Shown: in pieces, positions 14,342-26,510 of the stretch
How the letters are laid out: the number at the start of each line of letters is the position of its first letter
Numbering within the stretch: position 1 is the first letter of the stretch
DNA from: Gymnogyps californianus
Lineage: Eukaryota; Chordata; Aves; Accipitriformes; Cathartidae
DNA length: 64,000 nt
Direction: 5' to 3'
Assembly (NCBI RefSeq): GCF_018139145.2
Contig: NC_059471.1
Span: forward strand, 86,574,520 to 86,638,519
Program-made: the position numbers and the translations under genes
Notes under the pieces: model-generated
Database searches by the model: none
The model's input: the letters and a program-made list of their open reading frames with translations, nothing else
Told to the model about the DNA's origin: nothing

Positions 14342-15390
14342 TGTGGTGGGTTAACCTTGGCTGGCTGCCAGACACCCACCCAGCCACTCTCTCCCTCCCC
14401 CTCCTCAACAGGACGGAAATAAAGGTGAAGAAAAGCTCACGGGTCGAGATCAGGGAGATTGCTCACCAGTTACCATCATGGGCAAAACAGTCTCACCTTG
14501 GGGAAAATTTATTTAATTTATTGCCAATTAAAAATAGAGTAGGATAGTGAGAAACAAAAACAAAACTAAAAACACCTTTCTCCCCACCCTCCCCTTCTTC
14601 TTAGGCTCAACTTCACTCCTTTTTTCCCTACTCTTCTACCTCTTCCACCCAAGCAGCGGAGGTGGGATGGAGAATGGGAATTGCAGTCAGCTTGTAACAC
14701 TGTCTCTGCTGCTTCTTCCTCACAGTTTTCCCCTGCTCCAGCGTGGGTCCTTCTCATGAGCTACAGTTCTTCAAGAACTGCTCCAGCATGGGTCCTTTCC
14801 CTGGAGTCCAGTTCTTCAGGAATGGACTGCTCCAGCAATAGTCCCCCACGGGCCGCAGTTCCTGCCAGAAAACCTGCTCCTGTGTGGGCTTCTCTCCATG
14901 GGCTGCAGTTCCTGCCAGAAGCCTGTTCCAGCGTGGGCTCTCCACAGGCTGCAGCTTCCTTCAGAGCACATCTACCTGCTCTTGTGTGGAGTCCTCCACA
15001 GCCCGCAGGGTGGATATCTGCTCCACCGTGGTCTTCCAATGGGCTGCAGGGGGACAGCCTGCCTCACCATGGTCTTCTCCAGGGGCTGCAGGGCAATCTC
15101 TGCTCTGGCACCTGGAGCACCTCCTTCTTCACTGACCTTGGTGTCTGCAGAGCTGTTTCTCTCACACTTTTTCACTCCTTACTCTCACAGCTGCTGCGCA
15201 GCGTTTTTTACCTTTTTGTAAACATGTTATTATCACAGAGGCGTGCCACCAGCATCGTTGACGGGCTCCATTTTGGAGCCAGCTGGAACTGGCTCTGTCC
15301 TACATGGTGGGGCAGCCCCCAACCTCTTCTCACAGAGGTCACCCTCCCCCTCCTGCTACCAAAACCTTGTCACATAAATCCAATACAACA
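14342..15390 (-). mobile_element. Solo LTR of an ERVL-like endogenous retrovirus, copy A
   Basis: The element starts TGTGGTGGGTTAACC on the plus strand and ends ATACAACA, so both ends carry TG...CA. It matches the second copy at 43624-44686 across most of its length, and a known avian LTR family whose sense strand is the minus strand here. In the sense direction it has an intact AATAAA signal at 14522-14517 and a degraded TATA region near 15231-15206. It carries an array of about nine repeats of roughly 45 bases built on CTGCTCCAGCGTGGG. No gag, pol or env is attached, so it is a solo LTR left by recombination. Flanks GATAGT and GATAAA are an imperfect target duplication, suggesting an older insertion than copy B. 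It lies in intron 2 in the same orientation as RPS6KA3, so its poly(A) signal is in sense with the gene. A 256-codon plus-strand frame across it is a by-product. Confidence 0.85.
14733..15140 (-). repeat. Tandem array of ~41-53 bp units inside LTR copy A
   Basis: Units begin with CTGCTCCAGC-like motifs at 14733, 14778, 14827, 14874, 14923, 14976, 15018, 15059 and 15100. Unit lengths are 45, 49, 47, 49, 53, 42, 41 and 41 bases, with further shared blocks (GGGCTGCAG, CTGCCAGAA). The array lies between the start and the poly(A) signal of the sense transcript. Several frames on both strands stay open across it. Confidence 0.8.
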
Positions 15391-17725
15391 GATAAAGAAT
15401 ATAATTTTAGCAGATAAACACAAAACAAAAAAGCTCAGAGGAAGAAAGTGAAGTTACAGACTCAAAACAAGGAAATTATCATCAAGCAATGGCACTAGTT
15501 AGAATAAATTAACAAACCAAACCAAAACTCAACACTTTCCCAAAAAGAGATGTTCTAGTTCAAACAAGAATTCAAGTAAGCACTGTAAGTCTATGTTATG
15601 CAGAATATTAGAACAAATGATCTCCTTCTGGTGTTGCCTTCTAACCACATATATATTGTTCCTTTCTTACTCTTTAACACTGCACTGCTTTAGAGTCATC
15701 TGTCAGCACTTGCCTTATTTCTTCACCCTATGTTAAAGACAGCAGAGCCTTCCATGCTATGAGGAGGAACCAAAAGCAGTTATGTAGTGCAGACTTTTAA
15801 TCTCCTAATTTTCATATCAGCTTACAAACTACATCTATTACTGGTATGTTTGAAGACAAGTATGGAAAAGGCAACTCCACTCATCATCTAAACTGGCTCT
15901 GTCCACAACTTCAGCAGAGAGAGAAACTGCTATGGTATTGCAATTATATCCATGCTGCATAGATGGAAACAGCTTTGATCATCTAATCACAAGCTAAAGT
16001 CTACACAATATGCAACACCAGCATATGAACCCTGAACTCCAACTAAACATGGAGTTCCAAATATTGTGTTTTATTGGTAAGGCCATTTATCACCAGGCTT
16101 AACAGTCAGCTAGTACTCTCTAACACAAAACTACAGGTAAACACTAAAGTTGCCTTCATGTCTGAGAAAAAGTCACAGGCATCGCAGTAAGAAACCTGAA
16201 CTCACTGCGATCTTCACATTATGAAATTTTGTCAGCTGCAAGTTTGACATGAAGATAAGGAACTTAAACAAATTATCAATGAACCTTCCTGACTGTGATC
16301 TTCTCTTTAGCAGCAACCTCTACTTTCAAGAAGCCTGGGTTAAGAATTCCCTTGATTAATGCCTCTCAATAACAAGAGCAATGGAAACTACAGTTTCACA
16401 GTCCTTCCTCACCCTTGATCTTCCCCTGAAAGACAGCTGAAAGCAGAAAGCAATATGAAGTATGAGCTTTTAGAATTTACAGATAGCTGAAATAAAAAAA
16501 AAAAAGTTATGGGGAAGGAAGAAATAAGGGATAGATACCTGTTTTTTTGTGTTCACTTGCTAGTTCAAGCTCAGAGTGACCACTCTACTCCCATGTGTGC
16601 TTCACAATGCATTAGTTCAGAGCTCTCTAACGCTTACTGTCCAGATGTGATTTACAGCAAACGCTCAAGATCTACATTAATAGTTCAGCCTCTGCCTTTG
16701 GCTCTTGCGTCACTATGAAAATTTCACTATGCATGTTTCAGCATTTAGCATCTCACCTGAGGCAGGGAAGGGGTCTTAAGTCACCATTTAAATTGATACC
16801 TACAGCTATCATCTTCAAGTATCTCCATGCAAACATTTCTGGAGCCCTTAGCTTTGTCAGCTCTGAACCAATGAACAGAAGTTCTCTTCCACTCCAACTT
16901 AGCCAAATTAGCATCACAAGAGGAAAGTTGGAATCCACATCAGCAGATGAAAGACTTAAGAAACCCCTGCGCCTCAACGGACTAGCTTTGCTATGCACTC
17001 CAATGTGACACATCTAAACTTTTCAACCAGAAGCCCAGGAAGAGGACCTAAAACTTTGTATCTTGGTTTCTTGGTTCTATGGAGAAAGGGAATACAAAGA
17101 ATCTTCCAGGCTAATGAAGATTTATTATGCAAATAATCTAGTTTTACACAGGTCAATATGGAAAATATGAAACGATTAATGCCAACAACAAAAGGGCACA
17201 GACAGATACTGCCAAGAAATCTTATGGCAGTATGGAAAAACAATGGTGATAGCTGCTGTTACATGTTGCATATCAAAACAGAAGGGGAAAAGCTATAGTG
17301 TACACTGCCATGCTGGAAGAATTGTATTTCATACAGTAAGTGCACATACATCTGCAACTGAATCTGTGTGGAATTTAACCATAAGAGAATCTTTTGTTGT
17401 GACACGACCACAACTGAAACCTTAACCGTTAATAAAGCATACTCTGGAACTCATAGATGTAAAATATTTTCACCTATGCACTTATGAGACTAACAGAAGC
17501 CAATGGAAGTGCTTTGCTCGCTGGCGATAGGAAAAGTGGACAGTAAAAAAGAACTACATGTTTTCAAGGTTTGCTAAGATAAGAAAAGAGGAGCTCAACC
17601 TCCCTTCCTAGTCAGGAATGCTCTAACTAGCCACATCTTACTATCAAACCTTCTCACTCCCCAACCCAATTATAATTTCTACCATATTCAGATTTGTGCT
17701 TTCCACAGGAAAGCCTACCTCATAA

Positions 17726-17857
17726 TAAAAATACTAGGGAGAGCCTATATAATACAAAAATACTAGGGAAAGCATAAAAGTTCATCAGAACAAACAGTAG
17801 GATACAGAACCAGACAAGAGAGTCAGTAAGAAAGAACCTCTCTCAAAAATACTAGGA
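17726..17857 (+). repeat. Three dispersed copies of AAAAATACTAGG
   Basis: The blocks at about 17726, 17756 and 17845 share AAAAATACTAGG; the first two continue as GAGAGC and GAAAGC. They lie 130-260 bases from exon 2 on its downstream side, in the first part of intron 2. Confidence 0.75.
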
Positions 17858-17988
17858 TCCCAGATTGCACCTCATGTCTAGTAAAGCTAAACAACAAAAC
17901 ATTAGTGGCAAACTGCCTATAAATTAAGTGATATCAGTGTGCTACAATATTGTACTATCTATCTTTATTACAACCATCTTTTACTCAC

Positions 17989-18045
17989 AGTTTGTGGGTT
18001 GATATCATCTTCTCCCATAGGTTCATCCACAATTTGCTGTCCATT
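17989..18045 (-). CDS. RPS6KA3: RPS6KA3 (RSK2) coding exon 2
   Basis: On the minus strand a pyrimidine-rich acceptor (tttttacag) precedes 57 bases encoding NGQQIVDEPMGEDDINPQT, followed by a consensus donor (ACT|gtgagt at 17988-17983). This matches the segment after the RSK2 N-terminal tail; mammals, as I recall, read NGQQIMDEPMGEEEINPQT. The changes are therefore conservative: M to V and two E to D. The exon is 19 whole codons, phase 0 at both ends, so joining it to exon 1 gives a continuous 43-codon start. The kinase domains lie in later exons outside the window. Skipping this exon would keep the frame, which is possible in principle but not shown by the sequence. Confidence 0.95.
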
Positions 18046-21000
18046 CTGTAAAAAACAGACACAGCAAGTTATTAGAAATACTGAATCCAAGTACAGAAAT
18101 AAATATATTGCAGATGTGCTTTTATAGCATGCTACTGTACAGGATCAAGTGTTCTCTTCTCCATATTCTATAAAAAAAAAAGTCATTGAAAGTAAACACA
18201 GAAGACTGCATATTGCTGGCACGCAATACCACTCTCACTTTGATCCTCGTGTGTTATCAAACTGGATGAAGTCACAGTAAGAAATATATAAAACAATCTG
18301 ACATTTGAAGCCTTACTACTACACAGCTAGACATTATTTTCTACTACTACAACTTCTGCAAAAGAGTTAAACCTGATGAAGACTGAACAGCGAAAAGCCA
18401 CAACAAAGAACAGATAAAGAGGTTCTTTCTAAGAACAAGACCTTATGTAGCAACTCAGTCCTTACTTTACCATGACTACTTCGAGAACATTTATAACTAC
18501 AGTATAGCCTTATAAAAACCATGAACACAATGCTAATTTTATTAGCCAGCATTTACTACTTTCTGTACTTTTCTAAGTACCATTCTAATAAGCCATACAG
18601 AAATAGGCTTTTGAATTTGAAATTTAGCCATAAAGATTTAAAAAAAGCTTAAAGACCTTGTTGGTCAACAAATGTTTTCTTTTCCTTGTCAGTGATACTA
18701 TACTTGGAGAATCTCTGAGACTTTTTTCCCAGAAAGACCTAGAATAACCTTGTTTACACAACAAGCATGAATATTAGCAAGTTGTAAGGAAAAATTATGT
18801 ATTTCCTAAGTCATGGTACGGGGTATCACCTGGGGCATTAATTCTTAGTTTGCTCCTGAAGTTTAACAGCGATTCAACATGATTTTAGAAACAAATGAAA
18901 AACTGTTAAAAATGGTTACATTTTCCATTACCACTGGAGGCAGAATTTAAGTTCATTTGTGCATTGTTTCCCTAGAGAACACAGAGCCTAATTAATCTAT
19001 TTTTTCAGAACTTAATTTACTTAAAGTTACTTGCATGTATGGATAGATATTTTCTAGATGTTAGAAAGTTAATAAAAGCTGCTCAGAGGTTCAGAGATTT
19101 TAGCTTCATTCTACACCTTCCTTCCCACAGTTCAGTTTTTTAGGTGACTTCTTGTATGGAACCTTCCTAGCGTTTTTCTGTAACAACTTCTGACTAATAT
19201 AGTCTTCCAGCTTGCACGTGGCTGGAGGAAAATCTTTTATATGAAGTGACAGATTAAATTCTAACCACTTATGAATTCTGATTTTCACATATTGCAAACA
19301 CACTGAACGTTCAATCTCAGACGATTACCAGCTCTCTACCAAGCTTTCTCCTGAGCATTTTTTTGCTAAAAGATGCAGCTGGATAAAGCTAAATCATGAG
19401 AATTATGGATTGCCCAAATATGACACAGGCTTTTTTTTTTTTTTTTTTAAGGGGGTGGGGAGGGAAAGAAGGTTGGGCTTCTGATTGTCTCTCCAGTGCA
19501 GAGTTCCGGCACATGGTAGCACTTCTTCTCATCTTAACTGGCTGCAGGAAGATACTAGAGACTTCTAGTATGACTCTAGTCTACTCTAGAAGTCACCTTT
19601 CCAGGACAGAGGACTAGTCAGAAATCAGCTTCACATGTTATAGGTTACTACAGAGGTGAATATAATCTTTATAAGCTGTCTCAGTTAAGGGCAGTCAGCA
19701 CAACCTTCCAGTTGTACAGCTCAGGGTAATTTGATAAGATGATGCTCCAAAAAGCCTAAATTCCCCTCACTGTAGCATCTTTTACTTACAGTGTACAGAC
19801 AGTGAATATTGTAGTATCCTTCCTTAAGATACATAAAAAGTTGAAATTATCAAATAGAAAACCATAAAAATACCAGCTTAGCTAAGTAACAGAAATGAGT
19901 GTTTTTAATAAAGCCTGTTTACAAGGAAGCATATTGTGTATACATATATCATTACCATCAAGGCCACAAGTCACATACTTTTCCTTTTCTGAAATCTATG
20001 GCATATATTTAAATTAAATTAACATTTGTATTTTAGCTACACATCTCTATATTCTGTTCATGCTACAAGATAGCTTCCAAAGTATCTCGTCAATAGGAAA
20101 CAATGAGAAGAAAAACAGTAGAACAAATAAGACAATTGACTTTAGCCGGAAAGGAGGAGTCTATAATGTCCTAACAACTAATGATGGCTAAACTCTGGGG
20201 CCTAAAATAGGACAATTTGTGTATCAAAGCCATGTGCTCTAAACCGACTCCACATGCAGATTTTCAGAAATAGTGATTCCTGCTACAACCACCATTCTGC
20301 TGAATAATAATGTACATTAACTGCAGGTTAAATAAGAATTTACTACACAGTAAGCTTTGAGATTTCACGTTTACTATTTCAAGGCAACTGAAACATAGCT
20401 GAAAGTGGAACACACTATCAGAAACTTGAGACAAGCCTCTCTGAAGACAAAAAGGCAAGATCAATCTCTGTTTTTAAAAAGGCTGTAATCTTTAACCTCA
20501 TTGACTTTTTCAACATTTTACCAGTCTACCAGAAAAAACACAGCAAACTTTTGCAACACAAATGAACTGTTTTGTACAATTTAGTCTTCCTGTTTAATCC
20601 TGCATTACTTTCAGTTACTTCTCAGTTGAATTCAAGCAATGCATTCTAAACACACTTATTGGAACTAGCAACAAACTCACAAAATCAGCATGTGTGCCAT
20701 GTGGTCATGTCTCAGCCAGATCACTGGATTAGCAAGATCTTTTTAAATAGGTCTACCCAAGCAATGATTATGCTAAAGGAATCACTGGATGGTAGAACCA
20801 GTTTTTCCCAGAACAGTCTGAGCCATGTAAGGTAAGGAAGAATATGTATATATGATTTATGGTTTGTTGGTATATGATACTATTAAATGGAAAGCAGCTG
20901 TGTATCCAGAAAGTCTACAAAGCGTACTGCCTTTCTTATGAGTTAAAACGTAAAGCCAAAAGGTTCCTATCAGAAGTGGCAATATTTAAACCACTGTGGA

Positions 21001-23859
21001 GTGAGGAGGTCAGCAGCATGCTTAAGAGGTGTGCAAATGAAATAGGTTCCATTTTGCTGGGCGTAGACTCCCTCTAGAACCAAGGGCATGTCTCAAAGAC
21101 ATAACAGATTGGGACTGCATATAATAGTCTGATGAATACAGAATAAGAGAAGGCTGAATATATCTTTCACATGTACAGATCGGTCTAATTCAAAAGACAG
21201 AGACTCTAGACCTTGATTATTCTTCCACTGCACTCCTCCCATAGTGGGACACTAAGCAAGCAGAATAGATCAAAGATCTGGTTATTTCCAGTATTCTGGC
21301 TCCAAAAGTAGAACATATTTCAGATGACAGCACAAGAGAACTATAAGAAAAATAACAGAAAAGGTCCACAGAAAGTTTCTACTTACACCTAAATACATCA
21401 GCAACCAATTTATGCCATGAAAGGAGGGTGCACATCCCTTACAAAGGTAACCTACAAAATGCTCTTCCAATCCACTCTAATTCCACTTCCTATTCTGTTT
21501 TCCAGTGGAAACAGCCATGTTAAGTTAGCTACAAATTTGACTCCCAAAAGCTTTTAAACCTGTTGCCATGTTTCACTAAATTGGTAGAAATGAATACTTA
21601 AACACAGTTGGGTTCCAGCAGTTTTCCTGAAGGCACATGGACAGGAACACAAAAGAGATCCTACAGGTTCCGTAACTACGCACAAAGCAGACAAACATCA
21701 TGAAATCTGCATCAGGCAGCTGGTACATGAATGCCCCCCATATCAACCGAAAGAACCTCTGACACAAAAGTCAATCAACTACAAAACAGGAAATCAACCA
21801 TCAATATTTCTAGCAATCAAAAATTACAGGTTTAAACCCTCTGAACTCTTAGGATATAATCAAGTACTTGATTTTCCTGGCAAAAAGACAGTTTAAAGAA
21901 GGCTTTCTTTTTTTTTTTTTTTTAATTCAGATTATTTCACTTTTTGACCTGTAACGCATGCCCATAAATAACTGCACTGGAAGGGACCAAGAGGTAGCAA
22001 GTAGTGGCGTATGTTAGGGGACTGGTATTGAGAAAATATAAACATACTAAATCCTTTGTAAGAAAGCAGTATATCAAGAAATGTAGCCCACATCCCACTC
22101 ACAATCAATTAACCACCTTTTGTGAAGCAGGGAATATCCTGCACTCTACACCCTACAACTATATATTGATCTACAGTCTTAATGTCACTTGTAAATTTTT
22201 TATTTTTTTTTAAGTTATGGTTCCAACATTTACTGCAATAGATCCAATTCATCTCAGAAGTCTGGCAAAATTGTACTATCTTGGGCATCTGCACAGTAAA
22301 CCTAATGCTATTCCCATTTATTCTTCTGATTAGCACTGGACCCACATGGGTAATCTTGTATGTAAAATACACCATCTAGCATCCGTAACAGCAATTTGAA
22401 ATTACCAATTTGGTGCAGAATATCTTATTTTAATAATAATGTCAGGTACCCATCATTCCCATCACACAAGTTTTTTTACAGGTATCTAAACCATATTAAT
22501 CGAAATATTAAGTGGATAAATCATTATGTTTCCTGTAGTACTCATTTTTTCCTATTTTTCCGGTTCGTTTCATCAATAATATTACAGATAGTATACACTT
22601 GAAGTTTCTAGATTTAGTTTAGTATCTCCATTCTCACATTCTGTTTGCAAATCAAAGTTCTGCTAATTTCGACTTACCTTGCTGAACTTTATGTTCTTTC
22701 CTACAGTTTAATAGAATTTTTTTCTGAAAGACATAAGTTTGTCCCCAAAGCTTCTTCAATATTAGACACCACCAAATATCTTCTTCCACCCCCAAAATGT
22801 CTCTGCTTTGTGTTTAGACTATTGCTAGACTATTTTGGGATGTTTAAGTAGCCTCTCTGCCAAATATTTTAGCTTTTTTACCCAACTATGTTTGTCAGTT
22901 ATTTTAAAACTCCTTATGAAATTGATACCAGTTATAGCTTTTGTTATAATTCTTCCGTCATTAACCTCAACATTTCCCAATTATTAATATTGGGCTTGAG
23001 CATATTAGTATTATACTATTAACAGAGTTCAGTATATTATGTAACTATTGACTTTTCTACGTAATTGGTGCCTTTTAGCAGAACCATATCCCCCAATTAA
23101 GATATAATTAAAAAAGCGTTATATTCTTAGACTTAACAATTGGACAAATCAAGAATTATGAACTGTATATCAGTGCAGGATCATGTTTTGAGTACACAAA
23201 TAAGCAGACAAGATAAGATGTCTGAATCACACCATTTAAAAATCATTATCTAGAAGTTTTAACATGCCAATGAGTAACATAGGTGATGATTTAACTATGC
23301 TTTGGAATTACAGTTTACATAAATTACCTGGATAAGTCTGAAGTTTCTCCCAGGTAATTCCTAGTTTTCAGCTACCAAAACTTCCAGACTCACCCAACAA
23401 CTTTTAAACACAGTTATAGGATTTAATAATAAACTTTTTTCCCCCCTTTAAACCTTCTGAAATAAAGTTTAGGATACCAAAAACAAATATTTCAAAACAC
23501 ACAAGAACTTTTGGTATTATTTATTATTTAGGCATTAAAACACTGGCCATATATAGATCTGAGCACTTACACTCTGGTGTTTTCAAGGGACTCTCAACTG
23601 ACAGATAAAGCTCAAGAACGGTGCGATCCTTGAATTGAATAAAGCTGTAACAATGCTTCTGGCTTGTTTCAAAGCAGCACGGAATACAGTATTCCCACTG
23701 AAACATTCATAACAAATTTGCTGTTAGCAACACAAGGCGCTGCGTGGAACTACATTCAGTAAAAGCCTTTCGAACTGTACGCACTCAAACTTGCTATTCT
23801 AAGCAGCAATGAGCTACCCTGAGAAAAAATTCGTAGGTCCGCAGAAAAATAGTTGAAAA

Positions 23860-24065
23860 TAGACCGAGAGGACCCTGAGAGGTCATCCAATCTATCTCAG
23901 TGCACCAAGGCACGATCAGCTATTCCTACAATGTCGCTTACAAGACATTTATGTCTAATCCCTTCTTAAATCTTCAGTAATGGAGTTTTCACAATCTATT
24001 CCAGTGTTTAACTAAAATACAAGGCTTTAATAGGATCTGAATTAATGTCTTGTGCCCTGACTCCT
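23860..24065 (-). mobile_element. Old CR1 3' UTR fragment in intron 1
   Basis: The plus strand shows GAGAGGTCATCCAATCTATC, AAGACATTTATGTCTAATCC, TTCTTAAATCTTCAGTAATGG, and AGTTTTCACAATCTATTCCA followed by GTGTTTAACT. These are the successive blocks of the antisense of old CR1 3' regions. The element therefore lies on the minus strand, in sense with RPS6KA3. It is strongly diverged, with no octamer tail visible. Confidence 0.7.
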
Positions 24066-24914
24066 GAGCTGTGAAGCCACACAGATCCAAAGCACTTACC
24101 TAAATCCCGACCTGATTAAAACTTATTATATGTAAGTAGCAGAAGTGAGCTATCATCTTAGACTTCTTTTGCTGTTCTCTCATAGCATATATTCAATACA
24201 TTTTGCATATCCTATGTTAAAAATAGTACAGGCAAGTATTAAAAACTCCTTAAATTTTTTGAAAAATCAAACAAAAGCCTAAAGATACGACTCTCTATTT
24301 TTATGAAACATAAAATTACTGCAAGTATTTCTTTTATATAAAACTTTGTTACTTCAAGTTCCATTAATTCCACATAATTTATTGTAAACTTTATTGACTC
24401 AGGTGACGGACTTCTTCCTTTGCTGAGTATTAAAAGAAACAGCAGGACATTGAAACTTGCCTCTCTGTAGACAATCAACCTCAGATATAAGCCATTAACA
24501 TGCAGATCATTTAGGTACAAAGCCAGACTTCCTTAAGTTAGGATACTTGGGCAACTTTATGTGCTTTTGTAAACCCTATCTACTTTACACTACCACCTTC
24601 TTCTTATCTAATATGACTCAAGAGTATAGTTTAACAATACAGAAAAGCAGTCCCCTTTCCTCCACTGCGATGCTTTCCTTGGCACTGGCATTTGTCCAGC
24701 TCTGTGCCAAGTCAGGTCAGAAAAGGAAACTAAAAAAAAGTGTGCAGCTTTCAGTGAGTTTAATTCTCTGAATTAACTCAGCTTGAAGTCAGACAAGTGC
24801 CACGGCATTATCCAAGATGCCGGACATACAGTATCATAAAATCTTTGTCCAGGCCAACCACTTTCTGTAGCTAAAACAAGCTCCAAGTTGTGTACGTTCA
24901 TTTGTTTGGAGGGC

Positions 24915-24960
24915 AAAAAAAAAAAAAAAAAAAAAAAGAAAAGAAAAGGAAAAAAAAAAA
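24915..24960 (+). repeat. A-rich run (23 A, then AG-rich, then 10 A)
   Basis: A 23-base A run is followed by GAAAAGAAAAGG and another A run. No retrocopy is recognised upstream of it, so it looks like simple-sequence expansion rather than a poly(A) tail. Confidence 0.9.
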
Positions 24961-25284
24961 GACGACAGGGAAGTGAACTTTTCATTTAGTTCCCTACCTG
25001 TATGGGTGGTAAATTATTACACGCAACACATCAATTCAGTAGCCTTAGTAAAAAACAAACAAACAAAAGAACCACACACCACCTATTCTCTGTTCATCTG
25101 CTCCAAAGAGGAAGAAGAAATATACATGTAGAAGTCACTTACTTCAATACATCCAACCATTGCTGCACATACAAAAATAAAAGAAATTCCTTCTCTGCTC
25201 GCACACATTATTCTAAGAGTGACTCCAGCACCTGATAGTATACAAATCTTATTACCAAGACTGTATTTGCACGAGAAGGCAGGT

Positions 25285-25485
25285 ACATTTTGCCATCACT
25301 GCCTCCTGCAGTCCCAGGGCCCACCAAAATGTCCTGCACCTGCCTGGGCTCCTTCCAAAGGGGACAGGGCACACATATGGGAGCATGTGCCAGGTCCTTC
25401 CCCCATGAGTCAGGGGGCAGCCAAGGGGCACAGCAAAGCTGCGTGCTGCAACTCCTTACAAAGCAGACACAGGTTTCTTAGAATC
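25285..25485. other. GC-rich patch within AT-rich intron 1
   Basis: About 200 bases (CTGCAGTCCCAGGGCCC, CTGCCTGGGCTCC, GGGGCAGCCAAGGGG) stand out in composition from their surroundings. No coding match or repeat family is recognised, and both plus-strand frames across it lack a recognisable product. It may be an inserted element or an internal regulatory patch. Confidence 0.4.
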
Positions 25486-26099
25486 TCTTTGCATGATAAA
25501 TGACAAAGGTTGAAACTTAATATTGAAGTCAACTAAAGCATTACTCATTTATGCTCATTTTGTCATTTAGTTATTTTAATAAGTTCTACTAAGAAGAGAG
25601 ACTAAGCTATGGAGCAACTTCACTATTTCCTAAAATTCAGGATTTCCAAGGTGACTATACAACAAATGTCAAGTGCTGGAAGACAGGAAGAGAAAGACTC
25701 CCCGTTAAGTGAAAAAAATTGTTTAACATGCAAGTCTAAGTTCTAACAGTAACTAATTTTGGCAATCATGTTATGTAAGGAATAATACAAACAATATTCA
25801 TCATGGTCTGATTATATCCTGAAAGCACCACCTTTTGAGCCTGCAGGACAACGAAGATTTTATTTTTCAAAGCTATGTTTTGCTGGACATTTAAAATCAC
25901 AATAAAATACCATTTCTTCACATCTTCTGTCTATACTTAAGCGTGTTCCGATAAATTAATGCTTGAAATTAAATGTTAAATGGAAATTTAATTAATTAAA
26001 TTAAATGTAACCTTAGAAATTGTGTCAGAAAACAGACCGAGACAATAATAATGTATTTAGAAGACGTGCTACTTTTTACACAATTTAATTGCTTCACTC

Positions 26100-26130
<31 letters not shown>

Positions 26131-26140
26131 AAATAAAAGG
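26100..26140 (+). repeat. (AAAT)n/(AAT)n microsatellite
   Basis: AAATAAATAAATAAATAAT passes into AAT units and an A run. It is simple sequence just upstream of the MIR-like element. Confidence 0.85.
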
Positions 26141-26254
26141 CAGCACATTTCCTCCAAAAAGAGTTAGGTGGAGCATTAAGCATACCACAGGGGGTTCCTT
26201 GCATCAAAGGGAACATATGGTAACTGTTACTGATAAGAATGAGCTAGCAGTAAC

Positions 26255-26510
26255 TTTGTGGTTGAGTGACTGGAGTAGGTCCCTGGAAATCAGAGTTTAT
26301 CTCCTAGCTCTAGAACAGACTCCATGAATGATGCTAGATGGGGTCACTAAGCTGTTGAGCCTCATTTTCCCATCTGTTACACAGGATCTTCCCCCCCCCC
26401 CCCCCCATTTCCAATGGGTGAGGCATTTAATCTTATTTCACAGAACAAGGAGAGAATAAGTAGCACAGTATCACATATGCAAGCATATAGCACAATACTT
26501 GCAGTAATCG
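26255..26510 (+). mobile_element. MIR-like (tRNA-derived CORE) SINE, interrupted by a C run
   Basis: GACTGGAGTAGGTCCCTGG, CAGAGTTTATCTCCTAGCTCT, GAGCCTCATTTTCCCATCTGT followed by TACACAGGAT follow the MIR consensus in order, including the diagnostic CCTCAGTTTCCCCATCTGT block. After a 16-base C run, AGAATAAGTAGCACAG and GCATATAGCACAATACTTG resemble the MIR 3' part. MIR elements predate amniote radiation, so this copy is a very old insertion in intron 1. The limits are approximate. Confidence 0.65.
26391..26406 (+). repeat. Poly-C run of 16 bases
   Basis: This is an uninterrupted C run inside the MIR-like element. On the transcribed minus strand it is a G run. Confidence 0.95.

Larger units (their letters stand above)
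1..17988 (-). other. RPS6KA3: RPS6KA3 intron 2, 5' part, running off the left edge
   Basis: The region begins at the exon 2 donor and continues past the window edge, so intron 2 is at least 18 kb. I looked on the minus strand for the next expected RSK2 segment (an acidic linker, then the glycine-rich loop GQGSFGK of the first kinase domain) and did not find it. The sequence is AT-rich with short open frames only; a pair of opposite frames at 3893-4280 has no recognisable product. The repeats noticed are the G run at 2875-2903, the palindrome at 10852, the LTR remnant at 11900 and the solo LTR at 14342. Nothing else is recognised in 1-2874, 2904-11899, 11991-14341 or 15391-17988. Confidence 0.85.

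Noticed and set aside
14681..15451. 256-codon plus-strand frame
   Set aside because: It lies antisense across LTR copy A and its repeat array, then runs into unrelated flank. It is best explained by the periodic GC-rich array.
24915..24960. Poly(A) tail of a processed pseudogene
   Set aside because: No gene-like sequence precedes it and no target duplication is visible.
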